Made by a program: the position numbers and the translations under genes
In this document: positions 41,347-54,041 of the stretch, piece by piece
How positions within the stretch are numbered: the first letter of the stretch is position 1
Layout of the letters: each line of letters begins with the position of its first letter
Assembly: GCA_021613535.1 (NCBI GenBank)
Contig: CP075495.1
Location: forward strand, 7,068,001 to 7,132,000
Reading direction: 5' to 3'
From: Adineta vaga
Taxonomy: Eukaryota; Rotifera
Length of the DNA: 64,000 nucleotides
Notes under the pieces: model-generated
Told to the model about the DNA's origin: nothing
The model's database searches: none
The model's input: the letters and a program-made list of their open reading frames with translations, nothing else

Positions 41347-42379
41347 TTAGTCATGTCGTTCACATCGATGACCTTGCCAACCTTGACGACAAGTGCATTG
41401 ATAAAAGCCCGTACATCGACCTCCGTTCAAACATGGCAATGGACAAAATGCTAATAAAAGAGAAACAAATCACTTAAAATTTTGTTTACGAAAGTCTAAT
41501 TTTACCATTTTGACATTGATTTCGACAGACACATTTGCCATCAAGACAAATTTCATTTGATTTACATGTATTATTACATTGATCACATGAATTTGTTTTA
41601 CAAATACATCTTCCATTAATACAATGTTCATGTGGACGACATCCACCTCGTTTTGTACCACACATACATACATCTGATTGACAGATTTCTCCTTTACCAC
41701 ATTTTCCTCGTGAACCACAACTACATGATTGATTACGACAACGTTCACCAACTTCACAAATTTCATAACAGGGTCGATCAAATTCACATAAACCTAATGA
41801 ATATTAGTATGGAAGATTGATAAAATAGAATGTTTTCAACAAACCTTTGTAACAACCACAACGACCATCTACACAAACTTGTCCATGTCGACATACAACA
41901 GGACAATAAGGTGTTAGAGATGATTGACATTGTCGATTGATACATTCTGTTCCAACTGGACATGGCGGATAACATTGATTATCCATTTTATCTTCATCAA
42001 TATTTGACCAACTGCATTGTCCATCAATACATACTTCATCCTCATCACAAGGAGGATCACATGTAGGCGGTGTTAATCTTGCTTGTTGTCTTAAACAAAC
42101 GCCTGTTTTCTTTTCACATAATTCACATTCAATTGTACATGGATTATCTAATATCAATTATATTTATCTGATTTAAATAAGAACAAGAATAGATTTCTCT
42201 TTACATACATTTACATTTCGGTGGTAATGGATACCATTCAGAGGGTACCATACAAAATGCACGACTAGCACCAATCATTTCGTATCCATAATCACATTCA
42301 TATTCAACTGATGAACCTACTTCATAATCAGATACACGATAAAGTCCACCTGGGATTGATGCAGGTTCCGAACAGCCTA

Positions 42380-42412
<33 letters not shown>

Positions 42413-43936
42413 CAGTGTTATTGAAGTAAAAAGCCTATTGAATATTTACCTGAACAAAACGATGAACTTTTTAATTTACTTGTATCAATTTCAATTTGAT
42501 TTGATACTTGTGACCAAGAAAAGAAGTCGCCCGTTTGCTTTCGACAATCACGATAACTAACAAGTAGTTGTTGTTCAGATATAATTTGTTGCCATATTTC
42601 AATACGTGTCATATGACCATGAAATATTCGATGAAATAAATCTAATCTAGTCACATCTAATTAGATAAAGAAAAGTCATACTGATCATTTATACATGTCT
42701 TTCTATTGGGCTTACTTGCTTTGAAAATCGAAGTTTATTACTCGAAAATCGATCGATTGTTGACGTGCACCATCAATATATAAATTTGATTGTTGATTTC
42801 TATTGGAATAAGTCCATGCAAAATGTTTCCATCTTTCAATGGGAATATTGGCAAATGTTGCTAAAGGAGATTTTGTTTGATTACGACGTAAATGATAAAG
42901 AAATAATCTATTCAAAAATATATATATTTCATAGTTGTTTTTTGTTTAAATGTATATTAAATAGAACAATAACTAACCTGCCTTGTTGAATACCTAATTC
43001 AAATAGAATATTTCCATTATCTTGCTTGAAAGAGAATAGATTTGCTTTCGTATTATTTTCCAAATAGAACCAAAAGATGATAGTAAATTGCGATGCATTA
43101 AAAGATGTTAACATAATACCTGTATCATTATGAGAAATTTTCAATGCGTAATTTGAATAATCTATTATTGAACAAAAGAAATTGTTAGGAAATCATAAAA
43201 ATAGAAATATTTACCGAGATATTTTGGAGTCGCCGTTGTTAAACGATTTGTTGATGTTAAACTTGTAATTAGACGAGGAGTTGTTTCCGTACCGGCTAGA
43301 AAAAGATTGTATTCTTCGCGTTTATATTCTATATATAGAAATGTACTTACCGATACAGAATTGATCATAACCTGTCCATCGTCCCATACTTAAACATTCT
43401 CGAATACGTGGACCAATTAAACGGTAACCTGTATTATTACATTTTGCTTGACATTTCGTACCAAATTGAACTTTTGTAGTATGTTGTTGTGGAAAACATT
43501 CCTGCAATACTCGCGAACGAGTTTGTAATGAAGGACAACGAATTTCTAGAGACATTTTTTTTATCAATATTCGTTTTGACTGTTATTCTTACCTTCACAT
43601 TTCGGTTGTCGTCCAGTCCATGTTCCATCGGAGCGACATTCTCGAAAGCTGTCACCATTGACTAGACGATATCCCGGTAAACATCCAAAACCACACAATG
43701 CACCTGGTGTATGTTTACAGTCACCCGAAAAGAAAAATCCATGATTAGGTAATTCCATAACAGAACATGATTTTGTCTAAGATTGAAAAGAAAAACTATG
43801 TCTGATAGGAGAATATTTCAATAGTTCAAAAAATTACTCGTGTAACTGCATCAATTGTTAAAATTTTCAATGTAAAAATAATCAAAGAAAAACGAATCAT
43901 CGATCGACTTCGATACTTTGCCTTTGACCACCACAT
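41347..43936 (-). CDS. secreted Sushi/LamG-like/cysteine-rich mosaic protein
   Basis: About eleven exons. The N-terminus contains a signal peptide ([18 protein letters not shown]), with the start at 43936 or, more naturally for secretion, at the internal Met ending at 43900. Two complement-control (Sushi) modules follow: [20 protein letters not shown] ... WTGRQPKC and [15 protein letters not shown] ... [12 protein letters not shown] Thr/Pro linker leads into a concanavalin/LamG-like domain ([20 protein letters not shown] ... [20 protein letters not shown]). A third Sushi module ([20 protein letters not shown] ... PLPPKC) follows. The C-terminal third is a chain of short cysteine-rich units of the CxxGxC(V/I)xGxC kind and ends in an EGF-like domain ([19 protein letters not shown]). 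It is an extracellular adhesion or recognition protein; the binding partner is unknown. The domain order matches no named protein I can identify. Confidence 0.8.
42381..42412 (-). repeat. (TTA)n microsatellite in an intron
   Basis: About ten TTA/TAA units in the intron after the third Sushi exon of the mosaic protein gene. Confidence 0.85.
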
Positions 43937-44430
43937 ATCGGCAAAAATCTTACTGTACATTTAGTGATGATATGTACTCGTTGAAAGAAAAAGAAAGAGA
44001 ATCATATTGAGAATGTTAAATGATGCAAATGCCTGTTTAATATCTCTCAATGAACATCTGGTATTGAGAGAATACAGATATGAGAAATGACGTGATTAGT
44101 GTCATTAGGAAAGAAGATGCTCGTTTACAATATCCGAGAGATTATTTGTTCGCATATATATATATATACAAATCATTGACATGAAAATAAGATGTTGCAG
44201 ATTGTATCAATTTATATAGACGATAGTGTTACGCTGCCAATGTCATTGTATCCATATGAGATGAGAGACCTTGCTTAGTATAAATGTTAATGATTTTACA
44301 TATTAATCGTCGAAATATTCAATCGATATTCTATCAAAATCTGTTCTCATTGATATTTATTAACAATAAAATAATAATAAAAAAAAAGAGAGATTCTTCT
44401 TTTCATAATCATATCTATCGTTCTTTCTTT
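43937..44430. other. intergenic, nothing recognised
   Basis: AT-rich spacer with a TA run near 44155-44166. It should hold the promoter of the mosaic protein gene and the 3' end of the B-box/NTPase gene. Confidence 0.5.
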
Positions 44431-45727
44431 TTACATTTCATGCTGAATACCATCAATAATTTTCTGTATAATTGACTTTAAAGTTTCCATTGACGTATGA
44501 AAATCAGGTTCAACAGTATCAATAGCAGCACATGTTTTAAACAATTGATAGGCAGAATTTTGCATAAAATAAAAATTTGTATTACACGGAATATTGAATG
44601 TACTACGATTAAATTTCATTGCATGTGCCGGTGCATTCGTCCAAACTAAAGATATTTGTTTGATTGGTATTCGATATTCACGAAATGTTTCTAATTCATG
44701 TAAATGATTGATGAGATCATCCCAATCAGGATTTGCATCAATGTCTGAACCATCTGAAATGACTACGAGTGCGGCAAAATGATTAATACCACATAAATTA
44801 CATAAAGAATCGATAATTACATAAACATCTTCGCCTTCAATATTTCTCAAAGGATCAAGAAAGACGAGTGTTCGTTGATTATCAATAACAAATGAATAAC
44901 GATCGAAGGCAAATTTTTGTTTTAAACGAGGTGAACGTATAACAATTTCTTTTTGATCAGGTGCAATTGCTGTTTGAGAAAGACGATGACGATATGCATA
45001 TTTAGTCGCAAAATAATTTGCTACATAATGAATAAATGTTGTCTTACCTAGAATGAAAATGATATATCGATTGAGAAAAATGAATCATTCAATTTCTACC
45101 GGCTCCTTTTTCTCCAGCAACTAAAACATAATATTCCACATTTGTATTCGAATTGGCTAGATGAGATATTCGAATTGTTGTTTTCCAATCAATTTCATGT
45201 GTTTCAATTGTCATTGATGTCGGATATTTTATTGGTTGATTGATATCATCTTTTAAGCATGCTAATAATTTTATCCAGCGATCAAGATCACGTTCAACGA
45301 AATTTTCTGTATGTTGTTGTTCTTCTAATTCTTTTGCTACGTATAATAATCGTTCACTAAGTGTATTATTAAAACGTGACTGATCAAATGATTGTTTTAT
45401 TGACATACGAGCTTCATCGGCAATATGACGACATGCAATTATTGTTCGATCTTCCCATTCATTAATTTGTCGAAAAAGATTCTGAGCATCTTCATTTTCG
45501 AATTGTTCACGAATTGATGTATCAATTCGTGTATTTAAATCTTGAAGAATTTCGTCATGTTTGTCAATAATTAGATTCAGATTTTTTGAAAGTTGATTAC
45601 GATGTTCAACAAAATGTTTATTACAAAAATGATGATAGCATCCATGACATGATGTAATAGCAAGTGTTCTTTTCGGGGCACATAAACAACACAATTTTTC
45701 ATCCGAATTTCTTGCATCGTTTGCCAT
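44431..45727 (-). CDS. B-box-like zinc finger fused to a P-loop NTPase
   Basis: Two exons (45100-45727 and 44431-45047) join in frame to 414 residues. Residues about 12-45 form a Cys/His cluster (CCLCAPKRTLAITSCHGCYH, then HFCNKHFVEH), resembling a B-box zinc finger of TRIM proteins. A helical, probably coiled-coil region follows (LDTRID-type heptads to about residue 170, ELEEQQHTENFVERDLDRW). A classical P-loop GEKGAGKTTF lies at about residues 204-213, split by the intron in the second Gly codon of GAGKT. Downstream are candidate nucleotide-binding elements: RTLVFLDPLRN (Walker B-like), a hydrophobic strand ending VVISDGSD, and QISLVWTNAP. The combination suggests a TRIM-like or immune-GTPase-like protein, but I cannot assign the NTPase to GIMAP, GBP or another named class. 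Function is unknown. Confidence 0.72.
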
Positions 45728-46741
45728 TGATAAAATTAAAATGTTTCTTTTTTAAATAAATATTCTAGAAAATGAATTAATCGTAGAAATATGAAAATAT
45801 CGAGAAAAATCTATTCGTTTCGTCTTTCGTCTAATAAAACTCATTGATTTAACTAGTGATTATTTTGAGAAAATTATGATCGTTCGAGAGCAATAAATGA
45901 ATTTCTCCAACTCTTATTGACTTTTCAATGATACTGTATAGGTTATTTTAATGTTCATGTAAAAAAATAGATGAGCTTAAAAAATGTAGTTTTTTTATCG
46001 ATCTAGAAACACGAAAAATACTTTAAATATGATGTAGATTATTTGATAATGATAAGCAGGTCATTTTATTGTTTTATTTCTAAAAAAAATATCAATTAAA
46101 CAACTGATCAATTTAAAACATAAGGAATTAAATGATTTCTTACCTGCCAATGTGACACAAATTGAATGAAATGTTATTCATATAAATAAATTAATGAAAA
46201 TATCGATGTCTTGTATAACAATAACTGAAAAACGATGTTTTATCAATCTTTTCAACATACATGCGAACTACCACATTACTATTTCAGCTGTTTCGATGTT
46301 CCATGATACACAACATCACCTATGAATGATCAAGGAAACTATGCCGACGGAACAAGGGAAAGAGCAAATTAGAAGGTGATTTCAGTCGCGACTGTGACGA
46401 CTGTGGCCTTTAGTCGTTTACACGTTATGACCAAGGTTAGATCCTTGTCTGATCATTTCTAGAGAAAAATAATAAATATGTACAAGATATTTCATTCATG
46501 CACACATTGCTAATGCATCGTACTTTCCGTATTGCTAAAAAAAAACAATCAAACTTAAATGAAGATTATCACTTGACTGTTCTCCGTTATTTCAATTTAT
46601 TTTTCAATCATATAAGCTCTGTAAATCATTGACAAGTATATTAAGCTTGACATGTGAGAGAGTAAAGAAACGGATACAAATTAAGCTCGAAATCACTACT
46701 ATTTATACATAAAAAAAGAGAAAAGAACACGTTGTTTCAAA
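45728..46741. other. intergenic upstream of the B-box/NTPase gene
   Basis: One kilobase of AT-rich DNA with a more GC-rich island at about 46320-46460 holding a perfect 12-bp palindrome CAGTCGCGACTG (46383-46394), a nearby GACGACTG echo and an inverted repeat CAAGG/CCTTG. I tested the island for tRNA-like arms and found no cloverleaf. Confidence 0.4.
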
Positions 46742-49700
46742 TTAAATTTCAATCGGTTTGGGATTTGGTTTTCTAATATGACGCATATTAGCACCGGGTT
46801 CACTAAAAATAAAGATACAAAAGTAAATAGTTGAGTAAAATTTTTGTTCGATCATACCTCGGTTTAAAGGGAGCATGTGAACCGTATGGTTTGGCTATTT
46901 GAATATCAGCATCATTATCTGGAGCATAACGTTGAGGACGAGGTTGAGCTTGAGTAACTACGCCGCCTGGTAAGATAAAATGTTCCATTTCACGTTCTTT
47001 CTGAAAGAAAAACAGTGAGTATGAATAAGGAGAAATTTTTTCGAAGAAAAAAAGAAAGTTAGATTACGAACTTCTTCTCGAAGCATTCGTTCATTTTTAC
47101 GTCTTTCTTCCAATTCATTAGAACGTTGCCATTCACGTTCAATTTCTTCACTGGGTGGATCTCCCTAATCATAAAGTAAGATCATCACTGTATCAAAAAA
47201 CAAACAAAAAAACAAATCCGTACTTGTTCCATTCGTGCATAAGACTGTCTTAATTCTACATCTTTAATATTTTTTTCTTGTTGAAGTTTTAATGAATCTG
47301 CTTGATGAATCGCTAATTCTGATAGAGTTGCCATCATTTTACGTGTAATATCTTTTATTTTATTTTGTAAATCATTGACTTTTTTAGCTAATGATAATGT
47401 ATCATCTTTTCCCGCATCTGCTCTTGTTGATAAACGCACAATTAATCGATTAACTTGTTCAAGGATAAGATCTTTTTCAAGTGATTGTTCTTCTTTAGTT
47501 GATAAACGTTGTTCAAGCTAAAATCAAATCTTACAAATACAGACATCTTTGAAATGATGAACTTGACTTACTTGTTCAAGTTTTTTCATAATTGAAGCTG
47601 GTGATTCATCTTCACCATCGAGAAAACGTACACGAGCTGGATCATTTGGATTTTCAAGCATCTTTTCAAGTTCAACCAAACGTTCTTGACATGATTCAAG
47701 CTACATGAAACAAATATATAACTTCTGATCGTAGAATAAAGAAATCTTCTATCTACTTACACATATTCGATATAATTCAAGTTCTTTATCCATAGCTCGT
47801 TTGACAGGTAATTTCTTTTTTGATAATGAAATCTCTCGTTTTTCTTCTTGAATTTGTAATTCTAATAATCGAACTTCATCATCTCGACTTCTCGATTCGA
47901 TATAAGCATTCTTTAATTTCGTATCTTGTACATTGACTTTTTCCTAGAAGACAAAAAAAAAATGATTAGATTATTTTATCAAAAAAGTCAATGATAAATT
48001 TAAAAAAATACAAACTTGAAAAACAACTTCTTCATTAAATCGTTCAACTAATTGTACACTTCGTTCATTTCGATCAACAACTGAAGTATCATATTCTTTT
48101 TTTAATTTGACTAATTCTTTTTCAGCAAATGCAATTAAATTATTATAATTTCGATTTTCTAATGTTTGTTGTTGTTCTTGAATATTTAATTCACGTAAAT
48201 ATGTACGTTGTTTTTCCACTTTATGTTTTTCACGATCACGTTCAACAACTGATGCAAGAACAAGTAAATTCTTCTTCTGTAAATCTTTTTCTAATGTACT
48301 TAATTTTGTTCGTAAAATTTCAATTTCATTTTCAAGTAATTTGATTTTTTCTTTCATTTCATTCGATTTTTGATGATTCACTTGAATGGAACTAACACAT
48401 TTATTTCGTTCATTTTTGATTATTTCATACATTTTAGCAAATTCTTTCAATTGAATGTCTAAATCAGCAATACGTTTTTGATGTTCATAGATTTCATTTG
48501 CTTTGCGTTGATAATCTTCTTGAACAGATTGAAGACGAGCTTTGGCTTTCATTTTTTCTCGACATTTCTGTTCACGTTCATTCGATATAACAGAAGCAAA
48601 ATGTGCCAATGACACAGCATCACGACGGTGATCACTTTGTTTCAAAAGAACATTTTCATGCTCTTTTTGAGCTGTTACTAACATACTTTGTTTAACAACA
48701 AGTTCTTTTCCCTAAATATAGATTTCAATAAACATCTAAAGAATAATTCTGTTAACTAACAACAAACCTGTTTTTCATTAATTTTACGAATATCGTCCAT
48801 GTCTTCTTTCAAATCATCCCTGTTAATTTCGAAACTATTATCATCAGTTGGTAATGCTGAATACTACAGAGAATAAGATCATGATATGAATTACTAAAAA
48901 ACATATATCTTATTCAACTTACTTGAAGCTGTAGTTTTTCAACAGTCATTTGAGCACTCGATAATTCATCTTCGGCATGTCGACGTTGATTTTCAGCACG
49001 TTTCAATTCTCTCAATAATCTTTCTTTTTGTTTTTGTACTTTTTGATGTTGTTCACGAATTTGTCTACCCATTTGTATCGTACTTTTCACTGCTTCTGTT
49101 GATTGACGTCTAGGAAAGAATATACGAATTGTTTATATTAAAATGTACAATGTAAAAACAAATAAAATGTGTTTTTTTCTTCTTCATACTCGTCGATTTG
49201 TCCTTTAGCTAATTTTGCTTCTTCAAATGCAATTAAATTCAGGACATTTCGAATTTCATCATTTAATCGTTCATGTTGTTGATTTTGTTGATCAAGTAAT
49301 TTGTTTTCTTTATATGTTAAAGTTTTCATTTTAGTTGTTTCTTCAGTTATTTGAGCAATTGTTTCATTTTGTTCTTTCAATTGCATTTCTAAGTCTTGTG
49401 CTTCTTGTTCAATTTGACTAGAAATAGACAAAGACAAAGGATTTTATTAAACAATATACGTAATAAATCGAAAAAACGAAATCTTTTTTTAAATCTAGAG
49501 CAACAAATCAGCAAGATTTATACAGACTGTTAGAGAATTTAATAAAAATCTGGAAGAATAGATGAATATAGATTATACTCTAGGAAAAAGATTCTAAAAA
49601 TAAATAAAACCAACATACTCTTTTTGAAGACTCAAACAATCAGTTTGTTTCACTAATTCACCTGGCCGGCGTGTCACTTGAAGATGATCAGTCTTGAAAG

Positions 49701-50684
49701 ACAAAAATATCCAATGAAATAAACATGATGATAAATTACTTCTAATATTTCGACTGTTTGTTGAATTTCTTCATATTGTTTAGTAGTAATACTAAATTTC
49801 TTTCGTTTGTCAACTAATGAAAGATTTTGATCTTTAATTTCTGATTTCTTTTGTGCAATTTGTCGTCGTAGATCATCACATTCTTGTCGAAGATTTTTAA
49901 CTTTTTCATCGATTTCATGTTGATTAGGAATTCGTGCCTTTTCATTCTCTAATGAACGTTTATCTTCTTCCAAACTAAATAATTCATTTGAATTCGAATC
50001 GAGAAAATTTCAATTCGTTCAAACTTACGCTTTAATTTTGTATTCAAGATCAAATAAACGTTCATTTGTACAAGCTAGATCATTACTATATTTAAGTAGA
50101 TCTTTTCGTCGTTGTTGAACTTCAGTTGTAATTTTATCAGGAAATGATTCTCCTTCTTCTAAAGTACGTTTTTGTTTTTCAATCCGAGCTAAATATGTCT
50201 GTTCGTCATGGCGTAAACGAGCTTCAGTTTCACGTGATCTAAATTTAGAAACAATTATAGATCGATTGATCGTGAAATAAACAAAAGAAATAGAATCTGT
50301 ACTGTGCTAAAGCATTTTGTAAATCAATGTATTTCGATTTGAACCATGCTACTTGTGTACCAGTGAGTATTCCCTCTTTGAATAACTAAACGAAGATAAA
50401 TGAATCGAATATGAAAAGGAAATCATTGAACAAATACAAACATCATCAAGTGAACGAAAAGCTGGTGTACCAGATTGATGTCGCGCTTGTTCATCAGTAT
50501 CAATTTCAATCGGTGGACGTGCTTCAATAGGTTCCATATCATCGTATTGTTGTTGACTGGATAAATGTACAAATGCGTCATCAGTAACGAAAGCATTTGC
50601 TTCTTGATCATTTATATCTAATTCATTTTCGGAAAGATTATCATCTTCGTTCGGAGATGATTCTCCATCACTACGAAAACTCAT
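46742..50684 (-). CDS. CCDC146: coiled-coil domain-containing protein 146
   Basis: About thirteen exons run from MSFRSDGESSPNEDD (start 50684) to the stop at 46742-46744. After an acidic N-terminus comes LFKEGILTGTQVAWFKSKYI, matching the conserved opening of CCDC146. Several hundred residues of near-continuous heptad coiled coil follow. The C-terminus is diagnostic: DIQIAKPYGSHAPFKPR, then EPGANMRHIRKPNPKPIEI, the conserved terminal peptide of the family. CCDC146 is a microtubule-associated protein of centrioles and axonemal doublets; loss in mammals causes sperm flagellar defects. In an apparently all-female animal a ciliary or centriolar role outside sperm would be expected (inference). 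Neighbouring ENKD1 and septin genes are also ciliary or cytoskeletal, but on this scale clustering may be chance. Confidence 0.88.
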
Positions 50685-51117
50685 TCTAAAAATAAGCTGA
50701 AAGAAAAATTTTCAAGTAGAAATCGTGATTTTAATAAAACAAATAAAAGTTTTGTTCAAAATCGTCAAACAGAAATTTAACAACCATTCTGTAGGTTTGT
50801 TGACATGGAAACCGAGAGATTATCAATTATATGTAAGGATAATTAAAAAAAATGAAATCAACTGTATTCATTAGTAAAAATAAAAGAATGAAGAAAAAAT
50901 GCAAATTCTATTTGTATAAAACATTGAATAGTGAAGATGATGTCGCCCATAGTCAATCAAATGAAATACACTACTATATAGTCTGATTTTTGAAGGTTTA
51001 TCAGAGAATGAAAGTTCGTAGTGAGCTTTTTAGATAATGAATAATTTGTATATTTTCATAAGATGAATAAGTTACAAAAGTTGATTAATCGAAAAAAGAA
51101 AGAAGAGTATCTTTTTT
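50685..51117. other. intergenic, nothing recognised
   Basis: AT-rich 430-bp spacer between the CCDC146 start and the stop of the repeat protein gene. Confidence 0.5.
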
Positions 51118-52500
51118 TTAAAAGTCTGTTTGTCCTTCTGTTAAATAATCATTTTGTTCCGAATTAGTAAGTTCACCTGTAAATTCAAGATGACGAAAAG
51201 CTGCTATAGGAACAAATGATCGATCATCAATACTTCGATCATCGTTATCATTTGTTCTCGGCCGTTCTTGACCTTCAAGATGACGAAATGAATCAGAATT
51301 AACATATGGTTTTGTATCAATCGATGGACCCATTGCTGAATGTACAGAATTTTTTGGTGTATCATCTCGAATACCTTCAAGATATTTAAATGCATTAGGA
51401 TTAACATAAGATCGTTGATCAATACCACTGTCAGTTGTATCAACTATATCTCTTGGTGCACGTTCAAGATGAGCAAGTGCATTCGGATTTTGTTCAAGTA
51501 TGAAACTACGTGTATCAATTTCTGATTTACATTCATCACTTTTCTTTCCAGGACGACGATCAATATATTGAAATGCTTGTGGATTAATATAAGAACGTTC
51601 ATCAACATCAGGACCGTCATCAATTTTTGGTTTGGGATCTTTTTTTTCGATCCATTTAAATGCTTTAGGATTAACAATTGGTCGATAATCAATTGTTGAT
51701 TCCGTTATTTCAGGTCTTAAATCACCTTTTCGTTCAATATATTTAAATGCGTCCGGACTGACCATTGGTTTTGTATCGATACCAGATTCAATATCACGAC
51801 GAACGGGTGCACCACGTTGTTCTAAATAACGAAATGCATCTGGATTAACAATTGGCTTATAATCAATTCCACTTTCTTCATGATCTTTTCCTGAATTTTC
51901 TCGTCGTTTTTCTAAATATTTAAATGCATCAGGATTAATAATTGGTCGTGTATCAATAGTAGATTCATTCGAAATATTTGATGATTTAGGTTCACGTCGA
52001 CTTTCTAAATATCTTCAAAAGACACAGAAAAAGGATGTAATTAAATACAATCGATTTTCTACGAGAAGAAACTTTACTTGAAAGCATCTGGATTCGTAAT
52101 TGGTCTATCATCGATTTTATAATCAACACTTTGACCTTGTTGTTCGTTATCTTTACTTTTATTCTTCTTTGCTTCAATATGACGAAATGCATTTAGATCT
52201 ACAATTGGTCTTCCGTCAATACCCGGTCCTGAACCATCATCACCTCGTACTCGATTATTCTTTTCAATCTGTTGCTGTCGACGTTTTTCTAATTGTGTTA
52301 CAGCATCAAGATTAATTATTGGTCGCGTATCAATACCACTACCATCAACAGGTGCAGATGGTTTATTTTGAGATTTTTGACTATTCGAATTTAAATAACG
52401 AAATGCACTTGGATCAATTATTGGTGAATCATCAATTTCGCCAAGTGTTTCTCTATTATAGAAGCCACTTTCTTTATTTTGTGTTGCATAACGTGATGGT
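51118..52500 (-). repeat. protein-level tandem repeat, 13 units of about 30-40 residues
   Basis: The invariant positions are Ile-Asp at the start, an Asn/Asp-Pro pair, Ala-Phe, and a final hydrophobic-Glu. The DNA copies have diverged, so this is an old expansion and not a microsatellite. Confidence 0.8.
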
Positions 52501-52889
52501 CGTGCAGTTAGAGCTGGATTGACTCTTCGTGTTGGTGTACCAGGATTATTCTGTGGATACACGACTGATTGAGGACCTTGAATAGGCTGTACATTTTGAT
52601 AAGATATATTTGGTTTATTTTGTTCAACATATTGTGGTTGATTCGGTCGTACAATTGGTACAGGATTTGTGGAACGTCGTTGAACATATAAAGACTGAGG
52701 AATTGCAGTTTCTTGATTATTTGAAGTATTTTGTTGTGTTCGATTTGCTGGTACTGTTAATGCTGGATTTGTACGTCGTTCAACATTTGGATTTGGTTGA
52801 TTATATGTATAGTTCATAGGTTGAGTATTTGATCTCGATTCATATGGATAATGAGAACCACTAGTACTTCCACTGCGCATCGAAGACAT
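51118..52889 (-). CDS. tandem-repeat protein with 13 ID-RP-NP-AF-YLE units
   Basis: Two exons (52078-52889 and 51118-52012) join in frame to 568 residues. The first 150 or so residues are Pro/Asn/Gln-rich and contain three copies of a (R)RxNPxLTxxPxR-like motif (RRTNPALTVPANR, RRSTNPVPIVRP, RRVNPALTARPSR). The rest is 13 copies of a unit of about 30-40 residues with core IDxRPIxNPxAFxYLE (for example IDTRPIINPDAFKYLE, IDYKPIVNPDAFRYLE, IDDRSFVPIAAFRHLE), joined by charged linkers rich in Lys, Arg, Asp and Ser. The intron falls inside repeat 4, between AFK and YLE. No catalytic domain, signal peptide or membrane segment is visible. The spaced short linear motifs suggest a multivalent cytosolic scaffold, possibly cytoskeletal (inference). 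I do not recognise the family. The start is the first Met of MSSMRSGSTSG. Confidence 0.8.
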
Positions 52890-54041
52890 CGTTCTAATAT
52901 GTATAGAACCAGTAATGATTGGAAAATAACAGAACAGTACTATCTTATTGAGAAAAAAATCGAACAAGGAAGTTATCAACGTATCATTCTGTTTCTTTTC
53001 TCTCGTTCTATATATAAGGATATATCTTTTTTTCTTCTTCTTTCTTTGCCACACGTTGTTAAGATATCTAGCAGTGGGCGTCAAATTAGGTTCCTTTTTT
53101 GGTGCAGAGACCAAAAAAAGTCAAACAGTTGTTTGGTTAATCGACAAATATATATATCCGTGCAATATTTTGGTACTCACAAGATCCGAAGAAAAATAGC
53201 AATTACGCATTTTGTTTCCCTTTTAGCTATGATATATATGCATGATAATCATTGTGTTGTGTCCTACAAAGACATGATACTTCATTGAGATTATTGTTGC
53301 TGCTGCTGATGTTGATAAGATGTCAAGAAGAAAGAGTTAGAATACTTTCTCTTATGGCAAATATGATTAAGATTCGATATTTGTCTGTCATTAATATAAT
53401 TTAATGTTTATATCATGAAGATATCTCGAAGGATTATGATCTGATTTATTCACTTAGTATTTTCTTGTTATTGGTGATATATGAGCTCATATTTTCTTCG
53501 CTATTCTTGAAATTATACTGAATTGATTAGGACAACAAATTAGATAATAGTACGAACTATTTCTTAATAGTTGGAATGCTTGATTTTTCTTATAAATAGA
53601 GGATATCTATTGGAAACGATTGAGTACGACGAGACATACGATAGAAATCATATAGAGATGTGTCATCCGATGTATTTGAACTTTGAAACAAAAGTATGTA
53701 ACCTTTTATGTCGGATGATACAATGAAAAACTTATTGCAGAATTTGATAATTATGTAAAGATAAAAAGCTAACGTAGACAATAAATTCTTCTTAAATTAT
53801 GTAAAACTAAGAGTTTTGACACATGAGTACACACTATCAATAGGTTTATAAATATATATATATATCCTTTTTGCACAATAGTTAAGTTTTGTGATAAGAA
53901 AAGTGTTTGATAATCAAATTTTCATTTATCTAAAAGACTGTAATCAAGAGAAAGTTTAATCCTCTTTTATCATTATAAATATCATGTTATTTAGTAACTC
54001 ACTTTAGTTCGATTTTTATACCTTATAGTATCAAACAGATC
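52890..54041. other. intergenic, divergent promoters of the repeat protein and phytase
   Basis: AT-rich spacer with a TATATATAAGG stretch near 53010-53020 and a TA run near 53852-53866. Open frames here show no domain. Confidence 0.5.

Noticed and set aside
46380-46445. tRNA-like T-arm (CAAGG...CCTTG)
   Set aside because: The loop is six bases without TTC, and no acceptor, D or anticodon arms pair around it.
51204-52192. Minus-strand frames rich in Ile/Leu/Met and plus-strand frames rich in Tyr/His
   Set aside because: They are alternate frames of the 13-unit repeat protein, mirroring its repeat at shifted phase.
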